Positions 17,051 through 25,547 of a DNA stretch of 51,674 nt are shown here, in pieces (positions within the stretch are counted from its first letter, which is position 1; each line of letters starts with the position of its first letter). The notes beneath the pieces were generated by a model. The model ran no database searches, was not told the DNA's origin, and saw only the letters and a list, made by a program, of their open reading frames with translations. This DNA is from Actinomycetota bacterium (lineage in GTDB: Bacteria > Actinomycetota > Actinomycetes > Nanopelagicales > Nanopelagicaceae), in contig CANFRP010000008.1 of assembly GCA_947449535.1 (NCBI GenBank), forward strand, positions 1 through 51,674. Direction: 5' to 3'. The position numbers and the translations under genes are program-made.

Positions 17051-18343
17051 ATGACCTCCGCTCCTAAGACGCTACATATCGTCCTCAATGGAGTGAGCGA
17101 AGATTCCCGAGTCCTCAAATGTGTTTGGTCGCTAGGTAATGCCGGCTGGGATGTGGTTGTTGCAGGAGCGACACCCTTCACCCACGCAGATGAGTTCACG
17201 ATTGGTTACGCCACAATCATTCGTTTGCCACTCAAACCAGTTATTACACAAGATCTCATTGCAAAAGTCCTGCGGCGTTTGCGTTATTACAAGAGGCGAT
17301 TGGAAGCGAGATTTGCGGCCGAACGATTACCTGGGATTCCTAATTTTGGGCGCGCTCTTAAATACTTGACCCCATTTGCCCTTAAATTCAAACCTGATGT
17401 GATTCATGCCCACGATTACACAGCGCTTCCTATTGCTGGCGCTTTAGTTGATTCCTTAAAACGCGAGGGTCATGATTGCAAATTAATTTATGACGCGCAT
17501 GAATATGTTCCAGGTGTTTCGCACCTTAGCGTCCCGCTTGCAAAAATTTATTCGCACGAGGAGCGCAGACTCGCTCGATCAGCGGCAAGTATTCTTTCTG
17601 TCAGCGAGGGAATGTCAGACCTCCTCATGCCGCATCTGGAAATCACCAAGCGGCCAGAGCTCATCGCCAATGATCCAATGATTGAAGGAGCAAAGCCAAG
17701 TCTTCGTAACTTGCGAGAAGATTGCGGAATTAGCACCGATGTACCTTTGATGGTTTATTCCGGCGCAGTCGCTCCACAGCGTGGAGTTCATACCGCAGCC
17801 GCCGCGCTACGTCAGATGCCGGATCTACATTTGGTGGTTGTCGCTAATCCAGAGAATGCGACAGTTCGCGCTTTGCAAGAAGAATTTCGAGATGTTGCCG
17901 ATCGCTTCCATGTTGTGCCCTATGTTCCCAATTCAGAGTTAGTTTCCTATCTTTCAGGTGCCACTCTTGGTCTAATTCCAATTCTGCATCGACTCAATCA
18001 TGAGATCTCTTTAATCACTAAATTTGGTGAATATATGCAGGCAAAATTGCCAATTTTGGTGAGTGATGTAAAGACCATGTCGGAGGAAGTTCGTAGACTC
18101 GGTAATGGTGAAGTTCATATTGCAGATGATGTCTCAGATTTCGTAAGGGCTGCGCGGCTAATCGTTGATAACCCAAGTAAATATTCAGGGGTATACACAG
18201 CGGCGATTTTGGCTGAGCGCAGCTGGGAGAAGCAGGCCGAACACTTAGTGGAGATCTACAACCGAATTGCTCATGCTGCGCCAGTAGTGCGCCAACACCG
18301 AGCTTTTGAGCTAACTACACCTGTTGCGCGGGAGCGCCAATAA
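17051..18343 (+). CDS. GT4-like glycosyltransferase
   Basis: GT-B fold glycosyltransferase of 430 aa. The N-terminal domain opens with LHIVLNGVSEDSRVLKCVWSLGNAGWDVVV and contains PDVIHAHDYTALPIAGAL. The donor-side domain has MVYSGAVAPQRGVHTAAAAL and ends with the FGEYMQAKLPILVSDV segment typical of family 4. It lies next to genes for a diacetamido uronic acid sugar and a polysaccharide exporter and probably extends that glycan. Its last 29 bases overlap the convergent UDP-sugar dehydrogenase gene. Confidence 0.85.
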   Translation: MTSAPKTLHIVLNGVSEDSRVLKCVWSLGNAGWDVVVAGATPFTHADEFTIGYATIIRLPLKPVITQDLIAKVLRRLRYYKRRLEARFAAERLPGIPNFGRALKYLTPFALKFKPDVIHAHDYTALPIAGALVDSLKREGHDCKLIYDAHEYVPGVSHLSVPLAKIYSHEERRLARSAASILSVSEGMSDLLMPHLEITKRPELIANDPMIEGAKPSLRNLREDCGISTDVPLMVYSGAVAPQRGVHTAAAALRQMPDLHLVVVANPENATVRALQEEFRDVADRFHVVPYVPNSELVSYLSGATLGLIPILHRLNHEISLITKFGEYMQAKLPILVSDVKTMSEEVRRLGNGEVHIADDVSDFVRAARLIVDNPSKYSGVYTAAILAERSWEKQAEHLVEIYNRIAHAAPVVRQHRAFELTTPVARERQ

Positions 18344-19616
18344 CACGTACTGGAATTCCAGGGAAGTTCTTGGCGGCAAGCGAGCGTCGACCATCGACAA
18401 CAGCCTTCACTCCAGGGAAATCTTCGGCGGTGAGCATTTTATATTCAGCATGATCTGCCTGAAGGATTACCCCATCGACCGGTGTTCCCAGTAATAAAGG
18501 CGTGAAGCCAAGTCCAATAATCTCTTGATCGGTATACATCGGATCATGCACGAGAACAGTTGCACCGGCGGCTTTAAGTGCGGTCACAGTGGGGAAAATT
18601 CCAGAGAATGCGGATTCCTTAACGCCACCACGGTATGAAATACCGAGCGCTGCAATGTTCTTGCCGGAAAGATCTCCCAACTCTTGCTTGAGAAGCTCGA
18701 CTGCATGCGCTGGCATGGCGGCATTGGCTGCACGCGCGGATCGCACAACAGTGGCTTGCGGATCGTTCCACAAGTAGAAACGTGGATAGATCGGAATGCA
18801 GTGTCCGCCGACAGCGATACCTGGCTGGTGGATATGGCTAAAAGGCTGGGAGTTAGAGGCCGCAATCACCTTAGCAATATCAATGTTGGCTCCTTCAGCA
18901 AAGATCGCAAATTGATTAGCCAATGCGATATTTACATCGCGGTAAGTTGTTTCAGCAAGCTTTGCCATTTCCGATGCCTCGCATGTTCCCAAATCCCAGA
19001 CGCCATTTTTGGTGGTGAGATCTGGGCGATCATCGAAATCTAAAACTGCCTCGTAAAACTTGATGCCGGCATCGGTAGATTGCTTATTGAAGCCACCCAC
19101 GAGTTTTGGATATTTACGTAGATCTGCAAAGACGCGGCCAGTAAGAACGCGCTCAGGGGAGAAGACGAGATCGAAATCCTTACCTGCGGTAAGTCCGGAG
19201 ATTTTCTCAAGTGCTGGCGCAAAACGGGTGCGAGTGGTGCCGACAGGAAGCGTTGTTTCATAGGAAACGAGAGTGCCTGGCTTTAACCCAGCCGCAATCT
19301 TCTCGGTGGCTGCATCCATCCACCCAAAGTCTGGAACGCCCTCTTCATCGACAAAGAGTGGAACTACAACAACAACGGCATCGCACTCTGCAACAGCAGC
19401 AGTTGTATCAGTGGTCGCGCGCAGATGACCTGAGGCGACGACCTCCTTCATATATTCATCAAGAAAAGCTTCACCCGGAAATGGCTCGGTAGCAGCATTG
19501 ACCATATCGACAGTGCGCTGATTTACATCACAACCAATGACATGGTGGCCCTTCTTTGCAAATTGAACTGCAAGCGGGAGCCCAATTTTGCCGAGGGCAA
19601 CTAGTGCGATTTTCAT
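18315..19616 (-). CDS. UDP-sugar 6-dehydrogenase (WbpA/WecC type)
   Basis: NAD-dependent nucleotide-sugar dehydrogenase, 433 aa, oxidising a UDP-HexNAc to its uronic acid. N-terminal Rossmann ALVALGKIGLPLAVQFAKKGHHVIGCDV; central SPERVLTGRVFADLRKYPKLVGG; catalytic cysteine in VGGHCIPIYPRFY. The IPIYP form of this motif fits UDP-GlcNAc/ManNAc rather than UDP-glucose dehydrogenases. It is the last of a run D-E-B-A on the minus strand; its ATG overlaps the stop of the oxidoreductase gene by 4 bases. Expected product here is UDP-GlcNAc-uronate. Confidence 0.88.
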   Translation of the reverse strand: MKIALVALGKIGLPLAVQFAKKGHHVIGCDVNQRTVDMVNAATEPFPGEAFLDEYMKEVVASGHLRATTDTTAAVAECDAVVVVVPLFVDEEGVPDFGWMDAATEKIAAGLKPGTLVSYETTLPVGTTRTRFAPALEKISGLTAGKDFDLVFSPERVLTGRVFADLRKYPKLVGGFNKQSTDAGIKFYEAVLDFDDRPDLTTKNGVWDLGTCEASEMAKLAETTYRDVNIALANQFAIFAEGANIDIAKVIAASNSQPFSHIHQPGIAVGGHCIPIYPRFYLWNDPQATVVRSARAANAAMPAHAVELLKQELGDLSGKNIAALGISYRGGVKESAFSGIFPTVTALKAAGATVLVHDPMYTDQEIIGLGFTPLLLGTPVDGVILQADHAEYKMLTAEDFPGVKAVVDGRRSLAAKNFPGIPVRVIGAPAQQV

Positions 19617-20611
19617 AGCGAGATTGTTACTTTCTGATTAGCGCTATCGAGCATTGCACTGGCAACAGCCACGGTAGCTAGACCTTGTTCCATGGTGACG
19701 ATGCGCTCAGTTGCACCAGGCAATCCGAGAACTGCATCTCTAAATGCTTCATGCTCCACCCGAAGTGGCTCTGGCTTGGCAAAGGCGTAACGAATCACAT
19801 CGCCCTCCGAGACGCCACGAAATGCTGCAACAGAATCCCATTGGGTGGCAACAGATGCGTTGGCATAATAAATCAGATCCGCAGTCAAAGTATCGGCGAC
19901 AAGCGCGCCACGCTCTCCAGTAACAATAGTTAATCGCTCCTTAAAGGGAGTCAACCAGTTAACGAGGTGATTTGTGATAATTCCATTCTCTAAATCACAG
20001 ACGGCAGCGACCATATCTTCATGTGGTCGGCCAGATTTATGTGCGGTGCGTGCACTGACAGAAACATAACGAGAACGCGCAATCCAGGCAGTCGCATCGA
20101 TATCGTGGGTCGCAAGGTCCTTAATGACACCTACATCGGCGATCCGCGCAGGAAATGGTCCTTGGCGACGAGTGCTGATCTGATAAACCTCACCGAGATC
20201 TCCAGCGTCTAGGCGTAGACGCAATTGCTGATTTGCTGGGTTGTAACGCTCAATATGTCCGACTGCGCCCACCAAACCCTTAGCAGCAAATGCAGATTGG
20301 ATCCGCATTGCAGCGGGAGTATCGACTGCCAATGGTTTTTCGATGAGGGCGTGAATTCCAGCATCAGCGAGTTTTAGTGCAAGCTCTTCATGAAATGCGG
20401 TGGGCGCTGCAACCATTGCATAATCAATTCCGACTTTTATTAAATCATCTACTGATTTCAAAACCTCGCGTCCGCCTGCGACTCCATGCGGATCACCCAT
20501 TGGGTCAGAGACTGCAACAAGATCTACTCCGTCTAGTGATCCAAGCACTCGTGCATGGTGTCGACCCATCATGCCAAGGCCGACTAAGCCAGCGCGTAAA
20601 TTCTTACTCAT
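19613..20611 (-). CDS. Gfo/Idh/MocA oxidoreductase (WbpB/WlbA type)
   Basis: NAD-dependent sugar dehydrogenase of 332 aa. N-terminal Rossmann GLVGLGMMGRHHARVLGSL, the catalytic EKP motif (ALIEKPLAV) and the C-terminal segment GVIKDLATHDIDATAWI with its conserved Asp and His residues. WbpB/WlbA oxidises C3 of UDP-GlcNAc-uronate to the 3-keto sugar. The adjoining aminotransferase, acetyltransferase and dehydrogenase genes make this the best reading. Confidence 0.85.
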   Translation of the reverse strand: MSKNLRAGLVGLGMMGRHHARVLGSLDGVDLVAVSDPMGDPHGVAGGREVLKSVDDLIKVGIDYAMVAAPTAFHEELALKLADAGIHALIEKPLAVDTPAAMRIQSAFAAKGLVGAVGHIERYNPANQQLRLRLDAGDLGEVYQISTRRQGPFPARIADVGVIKDLATHDIDATAWIARSRYVSVSARTAHKSGRPHEDMVAAVCDLENGIITNHLVNWLTPFKERLTIVTGERGALVADTLTADLIYYANASVATQWDSVAAFRGVSEGDVIRYAFAKPEPLRVEHEAFRDAVLGLPGATERIVTMEQGLATVAVASAMLDSANQKVTISL

Positions 20612-20612
20612 A

Positions 20613-21695
20613 TTAAAGGCTTGCTGCCACTTCGTTTACAACCGAGACGATGGTCTCGAGTTCGCTCTGGGTGAGTGAAGGATGAACCGGAAGTGATACA
20701 CACTCTTTAATAACAAGCTCGGTCTGTGGCAGATCGACAACAAGATTAAATGATGGAAGGCGATGGATTGGAGTTGGGTAATAGACACCTGAACCCACGC
20801 CCTTCTCGCCGATCTTTGTCATAAAGGCATCGCGCTTTGCAGCATCTCCACCTGGAATACGGATGGTGTACTGGTGATACGAGTGAGTGGTACCTGGTGC
20901 AACGAAAGGTGTAACAACGCCCTGGAGGTTGGCATCGAGGTATGCAGCGTTGGCTTGGCGGGTAGCAGTCCAGCCCGGAAGCTTCTTCAGTTGGACGCGA
21001 CCGATGGCGGCATGAATATCTGTCATACGCGTGTTAAATCCGATGACTTCATTCTTATAGCGAATCTCTTGACCTTGATTACGAAGCAGGCGCAACATAC
21101 GTGCGACATCGGCATCGTCAGTAACAACCATTCCACCTTCGCCGGCAGTCATATTCTTTGTTGGGTAGAAGGAGAATGAAGCTACAACGCCAAATTCACC
21201 GGAGTTGCGGCCATTCATAGACGCTAAGTGTCCTTGCGCAGCATCTTCAATAATCTTTACCCCATGCTTGGATGAGATCTCTTCATAACGATCCATCGCC
21301 GCAATGTGACCATATAGGTGCACTGGCATGATCGCCTTTGTCTTCTTGGTGATAAGTGATTCCACATGATCAGGATCCATATTGAAAGTCTTCGGATCGA
21401 TATCGGCAAAGACAGGGACTCCGCCAGCTAGTACAACAGAATTAGCAGTTGCTGCGAAAGAAAATGACGGAACGATCACTTCATCGCCGCGCTCAATACC
21501 AGCCGCAATAAATCCAAGATGAAGCGCCGATGTTCCAGAGTTCATGGCGACGCAATGGCGGCCACCGACATGTGCTGAAAATTCTTCTTCGAATGCTGCA
21601 ACTTCTGGGCCTTGTGCCAACATTCCTGAACGAAGAACGCGATCTACCGCTTCACGCTCGTCATCACCGATGATGGGTTTGGCTGCTGGAATCAT
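20613..21695 (-). CDS. DegT/DnrJ-family aminotransferase (WbpE/WlbC type)
   Basis: PLP-dependent sugar aminotransferase, 360 aa. Signatures: SGTSALHLGFIAAGI, VIVPSFSFAATANSVVLAGG, IIEDAAQGHLA and the PLP-lysine motif FSFYPTKNMTAGEGGMV. WbpE-type enzymes add an amino group to the 3-keto UDP-uronate. The ATG at 21695 overlaps the acetyltransferase stop (ATGA). An upstream start at 21761 would add 22 residues lying inside the acetyltransferase gene and is unlikely. Confidence 0.88.
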   Translation of the reverse strand: MIPAAKPIIGDDEREAVDRVLRSGMLAQGPEVAAFEEEFSAHVGGRHCVAMNSGTSALHLGFIAAGIERGDEVIVPSFSFAATANSVVLAGGVPVFADIDPKTFNMDPDHVESLITKKTKAIMPVHLYGHIAAMDRYEEISSKHGVKIIEDAAQGHLASMNGRNSGEFGVVASFSFYPTKNMTAGEGGMVVTDDADVARMLRLLRNQGQEIRYKNEVIGFNTRMTDIHAAIGRVQLKKLPGWTATRQANAAYLDANLQGVVTPFVAPGTTHSYHQYTIRIPGGDAAKRDAFMTKIGEKGVGSGVYYPTPIHRLPSFNLVVDLPQTELVIKECVSLPVHPSLTQSELETIVSVVNEVAASL

Positions 21696-22300
21696 GAAGC
21701 ACTCTCTTCTGTTAATTGATCGGGGGCAACCTCGCGATAGGTGGCACCGGTTATTGGGCAACGAAAACGATTATCCCCAACACTATCGAGGGGATGGCCT
21801 GCACGACCCACCCAACGGATTCGTTTTGCTGGGACTCCCGCCACAAGGGCGAAATTAGGGACATCTTTAGTGACAACTGCGCCGGCTGCGACCAGCGCCC
21901 ATGCTCCGATGGTGACTGGTGCAATACATACAGCACGTGCGCCGATACTCGATCCTTCTCCAATCGTGACCCCAACAGCGTGCCAATCGGCTCCTGATTT
22001 CAAGGTGCCATCGGGATTTACTGCGCGAGGGAATTCATCATTGGTGAGTACAGCTGCTGGTCCGATAAAAACTCCATCAGCGATGACCGCTGGCTCATAG
22101 ACCAAAGCATAATTTTGAACTTTGCAATTCTTTCCCATGGTTACACCGGAGCCGATGTAAGCACCACGACCGATAATGCAATTTTCGCCGAGTGTTACAC
22201 CATCGCGGATTTGAGAGAGATGCCAAATCGATGAGCCTTCACCGATTATTGCGGTGGGATCTACATCGGCGCCTGGTGCGATACGAATGGACACGGCCAT
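21692..22300 (-). CDS. Left-handed beta-helix N-acetyltransferase (WbpD/WlbB type)
   Basis: Protein of 202 aa made of hexapeptide repeats (IIGEGSSIWHLSQIRDGVTLGENCIIGRGAYIGSG and onward), the acetyl-CoA-binding left-handed beta-helix. NDEFPRAVNPDG and the closing VVTKDVPNFALVAGVPAKRIRWVGRAG match WbpD/WlbB, which acetylates the 3-amino group to give UDP-2,3-diacetamido-uronate. After the helix comes a short tail, FRCPITGATYREVAPDQL. First gene of the D-E-B-A run. Confidence 0.88.
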   Translation of the reverse strand: MAVSIRIAPGADVDPTAIIGEGSSIWHLSQIRDGVTLGENCIIGRGAYIGSGVTMGKNCKVQNYALVYEPAVIADGVFIGPAAVLTNDEFPRAVNPDGTLKSGADWHAVGVTIGEGSSIGARAVCIAPVTIGAWALVAAGAVVTKDVPNFALVAGVPAKRIRWVGRAGHPLDSVGDNRFRCPITGATYREVAPDQLTEESAS

Positions 22301-22327
22301 ACCTTACTAGTCGAGCCCTAAAGGGAG

Positions 22328-23425
22328 TTAAAAAAGCGCCTTCACCGCTGCTGCAAATGTCCCATATTCGCGCTCGCTATCGAGATTTTCGGTGGCCCAT
22401 CTCAATGCATTTCCACGAATTTCGCGCAAGTCCGATGGGTTGGTACTCCAAGAATTTAACTGGGATGCAATTTGCGCTGATGAATCTGCAACAAATCCAC
22501 CCCGTGATTGCGAAATGAGGGCTACGCATCGTGGAAGTGATGTTGAAATTGTTGCGAGTCCACATGCCATGTATTCATATAACTTACTAGGAATGGCAGC
22601 TAAGAAAGCAGGCGTTGGTTGGAGGAGAGTAAGACCAACCCAAGCGCCTTCTGCGAATTTCCAAGACTCTTGTGGTGATAGTTTGCCGTGGAATGTGACT
22701 CGATCTGCAGCTTCACTCTTAGTTTTCCAAGTATTTACATAATCAAGATCAGTGCCTGCAAGATTTCCCACAATATCAAATTTCCAAGTGGGAGATTGCT
22801 CTGCTACCTCTAACATTAAATGCAAGCCACGTGATTGGCGAACATCGCCGATATAAATCGCCCGCGGAGCTGCATCCATTTCACCGCTCATCGTCAACAA
22901 ATTTCGATCTGGCATATTCCGTACCACTAAGCGATTGCGCGCATCGAAAGGTGGAACTTGAACATCTGCCACAGTGGTGAGATCAGATTTTCGAGCAAAT
23001 GATGTTGCGCTGCGTGCCACAATTTTTGCTGCAGCTCCGATAAAGCCCTTCGCCCAACTGCGATCACGAAGTAGCTGGGAGTAATCCTCGTGAACATCAG
23101 CGACGAGTTTTTGGCCACGCGCTCGAGTAACAATCCATGAGATCGGCAATAAATCAGGCGCTACGGCAATTACTACCTGTCCAGATGTGCGAAGTGGGAG
23201 CACTAAATCACGCCAGATTCGAGAAGTGAATTTCTTTCCACCTGGTGCTTGGTGAAAAGTTGCACCAGCAGGCGCTCCTTGCGAAGAACCCAGTGCCCAG
23301 ATATCAACGCTTACGCCCGCGCGAATGAGTGATCCAGTTAAGCGATGTAGTCGCGCGTCAGTGGATTGATCGGTGGAAGAGATTATCGTGACGTGATTAG
23401 CCAGCAAACGCTTATTGGTGCGCAT
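22328..23425 (-). CDS. GT4-like glycosyltransferase
   Basis: Glycosyltransferase of 365 aa with GT-B pattern: N-terminal VTIISSTDQSTDARLHRLTGSLIRAGVSVDIWALG, then KLVADVHEDY, and a C-terminal domain with AIYIGDVRQSRGLHLMLEVAE and IPSKLYEYMACGLATISTSLP. It begins directly after the ABC ATPase gene and sits between exporter and sugar-synthesis genes, so it most likely builds the exported glycan. Donor and acceptor unknown. Confidence 0.82.
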   Translation of the reverse strand: MRTNKRLLANHVTIISSTDQSTDARLHRLTGSLIRAGVSVDIWALGSSQGAPAGATFHQAPGGKKFTSRIWRDLVLPLRTSGQVVIAVAPDLLPISWIVTRARGQKLVADVHEDYSQLLRDRSWAKGFIGAAAKIVARSATSFARKSDLTTVADVQVPPFDARNRLVVRNMPDRNLLTMSGEMDAAPRAIYIGDVRQSRGLHLMLEVAEQSPTWKFDIVGNLAGTDLDYVNTWKTKSEAADRVTFHGKLSPQESWKFAEGAWVGLTLLQPTPAFLAAIPSKLYEYMACGLATISTSLPRCVALISQSRGGFVADSSAQIASQLNSWSTNPSDLREIRGNALRWATENLDSEREYGTFAAAVKALF

Positions 23426-24205
23426 TTACATATCCTCAAAGTTAGAGGGAAGCGCACCAACGTCAAGGAACTTGAGGTATTGGTCCACGATCTCCTGCGG
23501 CTTTCCTTTCGCCAACATCTGCCCTTTATGCATCCAAATCGCTACGTCGCAGAGCTCAGTAACGGTAGCTAGCGCGTGAGAAACAATAAGAATTGTGCGA
23601 GCTTCGGCGCAGAGTTCTCGCATACGGCCAAAGGATTTCTCTTTGAAGGACGCATCGCCAGCAGAGAGCGCCTCGTCGAGTAGCAAAATATCTGGCGTCA
23701 TGTTGACGGCAACGCTAAATGCAACGCGGCCATACATTCCGCTGGAATAGGTACGCACTGGCATATCGATGAAGCCATCAGGAAGCGCAGCAAACTCAGC
23801 GATCTCATCAGTTTTTGCTTCAATTTCTTCACGTGAAAGACCGGATGCAAGACCGCCCAAAATAATATTGTCGCGACCAGAGAGAGCTGGGTTAAAGCCA
23901 ACTCCAAGCGCGAGAAGTGTCGAAATCTTTCCGTTCACAATAATGCGACCCTCAGATGGAGGAAGGATTCCGGCAATAGAGCGCATCAACGTGGATTTAC
24001 CAGCTCCATTGGCGCCAACAATTCCCACAACTGATCCATGCGGAATATCGAGCGTGAGGTGTTTAACTGCTTCTACTTTGCGCATGCGAACTTTTTCGCC
24101 CTTTGATGCACGCATCACGGCATTCTTCAGAGTGCGCTTTGTGTCGACATTAATTTTGTAAGTGATCGAAAGATCTTCGATGCGAATAGCCAGATCATCT
24201 GGCAT
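23426..24205 (-). CDS. Polysaccharide ABC exporter ATP-binding protein (Wzt/TagH-like)
   Basis: ATPase of 259 aa. Walker A GANGAGKST; ABC signature YSSGMYGRVAFSVA, the divergent form usual for polysaccharide and teichoic-acid exporters; Walker B PDILLLDEALSAGD; and His switch IVSHALA. No C-terminal glycan-binding domain, so it is the short type. The start at 24205 avoids overlap with the permease gene; an ATG at 24277 would overlap it by 59 bases. GTG codons just upstream are also possible starts. Confidence 0.9.
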   Translation of the reverse strand: MPDDLAIRIEDLSITYKINVDTKRTLKNAVMRASKGEKVRMRKVEAVKHLTLDIPHGSVVGIVGANGAGKSTLMRSIAGILPPSEGRIIVNGKISTLLALGVGFNPALSGRDNIILGGLASGLSREEIEAKTDEIAEFAALPDGFIDMPVRTYSSGMYGRVAFSVAVNMTPDILLLDEALSAGDASFKEKSFGRMRELCAEARTILIVSHALATVTELCDVAIWMHKGQMLAKGKPQEIVDQYLKFLDVGALPSNFEDM

Positions 24206-24218
24206 CACCACTGGGCGC

Positions 24219-25148
24219 TTAGATTCTGACGGCAAAGTCGCGCTCCCTTGAAGTGAAGAAATATCCACCGAACACAAGTGCGATGACCGCCCAGACTAAG
24301 CAGCCAATGAGTTCGGAAGTAGTCGGTGATTTGCCTTCGATCCAAATAGATGAATTAGCGGCCAGCGCAGGTCCGAGGGGATTGACATAAAGGAATGCAC
24401 GATGCCAGCCATGCAACATTTCCGGTAGCCACAAAACAGGGGAGGCGTAAAGCCAAATACGAGTGATGTAACTCAAGAGCTTGTTGGTATCTCGGAAATA
24501 AACATTCATTGTTGCAAATATGAGAGCTAATCCAAATGCAGTAACGGCAAGTAAGGCCACGATGACGGGCACCCAGAGAAATGCCCAGCTGAGAGTAGGG
24601 ATTTGCGTCTTAGGATAAAAAATCTTGCCAATAATTATGACTGCCAGATACACCGGAATTGTTGGGAGATATTGGTAGAAGGCGCTGATAGATGATGAGA
24701 AAGGAAGGAGCGCTCTCGGGAATGCCTGGTTGAGGATAAGTCGACCACCAGTAGTAATTGAGGTTGCGCCAGCCGAAATGCAAGAAGATGCGAAAGAGAA
24801 TGTGAAGAGGCCAATCAAAATATGAGCCAACGTGGTGAGACCATTTTTAGAGGTACCACCCCCACGAATCACAGTAACCAGCATGAAGTAGACGAATGCA
24901 AGCAATAACGGATTGAGTACGAGCCAGACTTTTCCTAATTTGGAGCCTAAGTACTCCGCTTTGTCGGTGAAGCGAGCGAGTTCAATCGCAAATGTTCGAC
25001 GGCGCCAGAATTCTTTTACATATGGAATGAGCGGCGGCAGTGATGCACGATGAGGTTCGAAAACCTGAATGAGAGGTATAAAACTCTCATCTTGCTTCTG
25101 CGTATTGGCCACTGCGGCATTCTGCCATCTTTCCGGGGTGAGATTCAT
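24219..25148 (-). CDS. Polysaccharide ABC exporter permease (Wzm/TagG-like)
   Basis: ABC-2 type membrane protein of 309 aa. A cytoplasmic N terminus of about 60 residues is followed by about six helices. FTDKAEYLGSKLGKVWLVLNPLLLAFVYFMLV and MNVYFRDTNKLLSYITRIWLYASPVLW are typical of Wzm/TagG permeases. It pairs with the ATPase gene 13 bases downstream. It is divergent from the HPF gene, 57 bases away. Confidence 0.9.
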   Translation of the reverse strand: MNLTPERWQNAAVANTQKQDESFIPLIQVFEPHRASLPPLIPYVKEFWRRRTFAIELARFTDKAEYLGSKLGKVWLVLNPLLLAFVYFMLVTVIRGGGTSKNGLTTLAHILIGLFTFSFASSCISAGATSITTGGRLILNQAFPRALLPFSSSISAFYQYLPTIPVYLAVIIIGKIFYPKTQIPTLSWAFLWVPVIVALLAVTAFGLALIFATMNVYFRDTNKLLSYITRIWLYASPVLWLPEMLHGWHRAFLYVNPLGPALAANSSIWIEGKSPTTSELIGCLVWAVIALVFGGYFFTSRERDFAVRI

Positions 25149-25150
25149 CC

Positions 25151-25178
25151 TTGACTCTCACCCGAACGGGAGTAGATT
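25151..25178 (+). promoter_or_regulatory. Candidate sigma70-type promoter of hpf
   Basis: TTGACT (25151-25156) and TAGATT (25173-25178) are 16 bases apart, giving a start site near 25185 and a leader of about 20 bases before the ATG at 25206. Confidence 0.45.
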
Positions 25179-25205
25179 TTCATTAAGTACAGATTGGAGC
25201 ACAAA

Positions 25206-25547
25206 ATGAAGATTCTTATCCATTCTCGTAACGGCGCCCTTGCAGAGGATTTCCGTGTGATCTCAAAGGAAAAGCTGGAAACTCTGGTTCGATTCAGTAT
25301 TCCGATAGATGAGATCAAAGTTGAAATTAAACATGAGGCCAATCCACGATTTGGAAAATCTTCACATGAAGTCTCCCTCACAACTCATGGCTCTGGGCCA
25401 TTTATGAGAGCAGAAGGCAAGGGGAAGAATGATTTAGCGGCATTTGATATGGCTGTTGAGGCGCTCGAACTTCAACTTCGCAAAGCTCATGAACGCGCAA
25501 AAGATGTCGGACACGACACTTTGCGAAACAAAGCTGTGAACGACTAA
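25206..25547 (+). CDS. hpf: Short ribosome hibernation factor, HPF/RaiA family
   Basis: Protein of 113 aa matching the N-terminal ribosome-binding domain of HPF/RaiA: beta strands MKILIHSRNGALAEDFRVI, an alternating VEIKHEAN...HEVSLTTHG core, then the helix DLAAFDMAVEALELQLRKAHERAK. Family members bind the 30S decoding region in stationary phase. Mycobacterial HPF has an extra C-terminal dimerisation domain that is missing here. In most actinobacteria the gene lies just upstream of secA; here it is about 19 kb away. Its stop shares CTAA with the convergent nnrD. Confidence 0.78.
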   Translation: MKILIHSRNGALAEDFRVISKEKLETLVRFSIPIDEIKVEIKHEANPRFGKSSHEVSLTTHGSGPFMRAEGKGKNDLAAFDMAVEALELQLRKAHERAKDVGHDTLRNKAVND

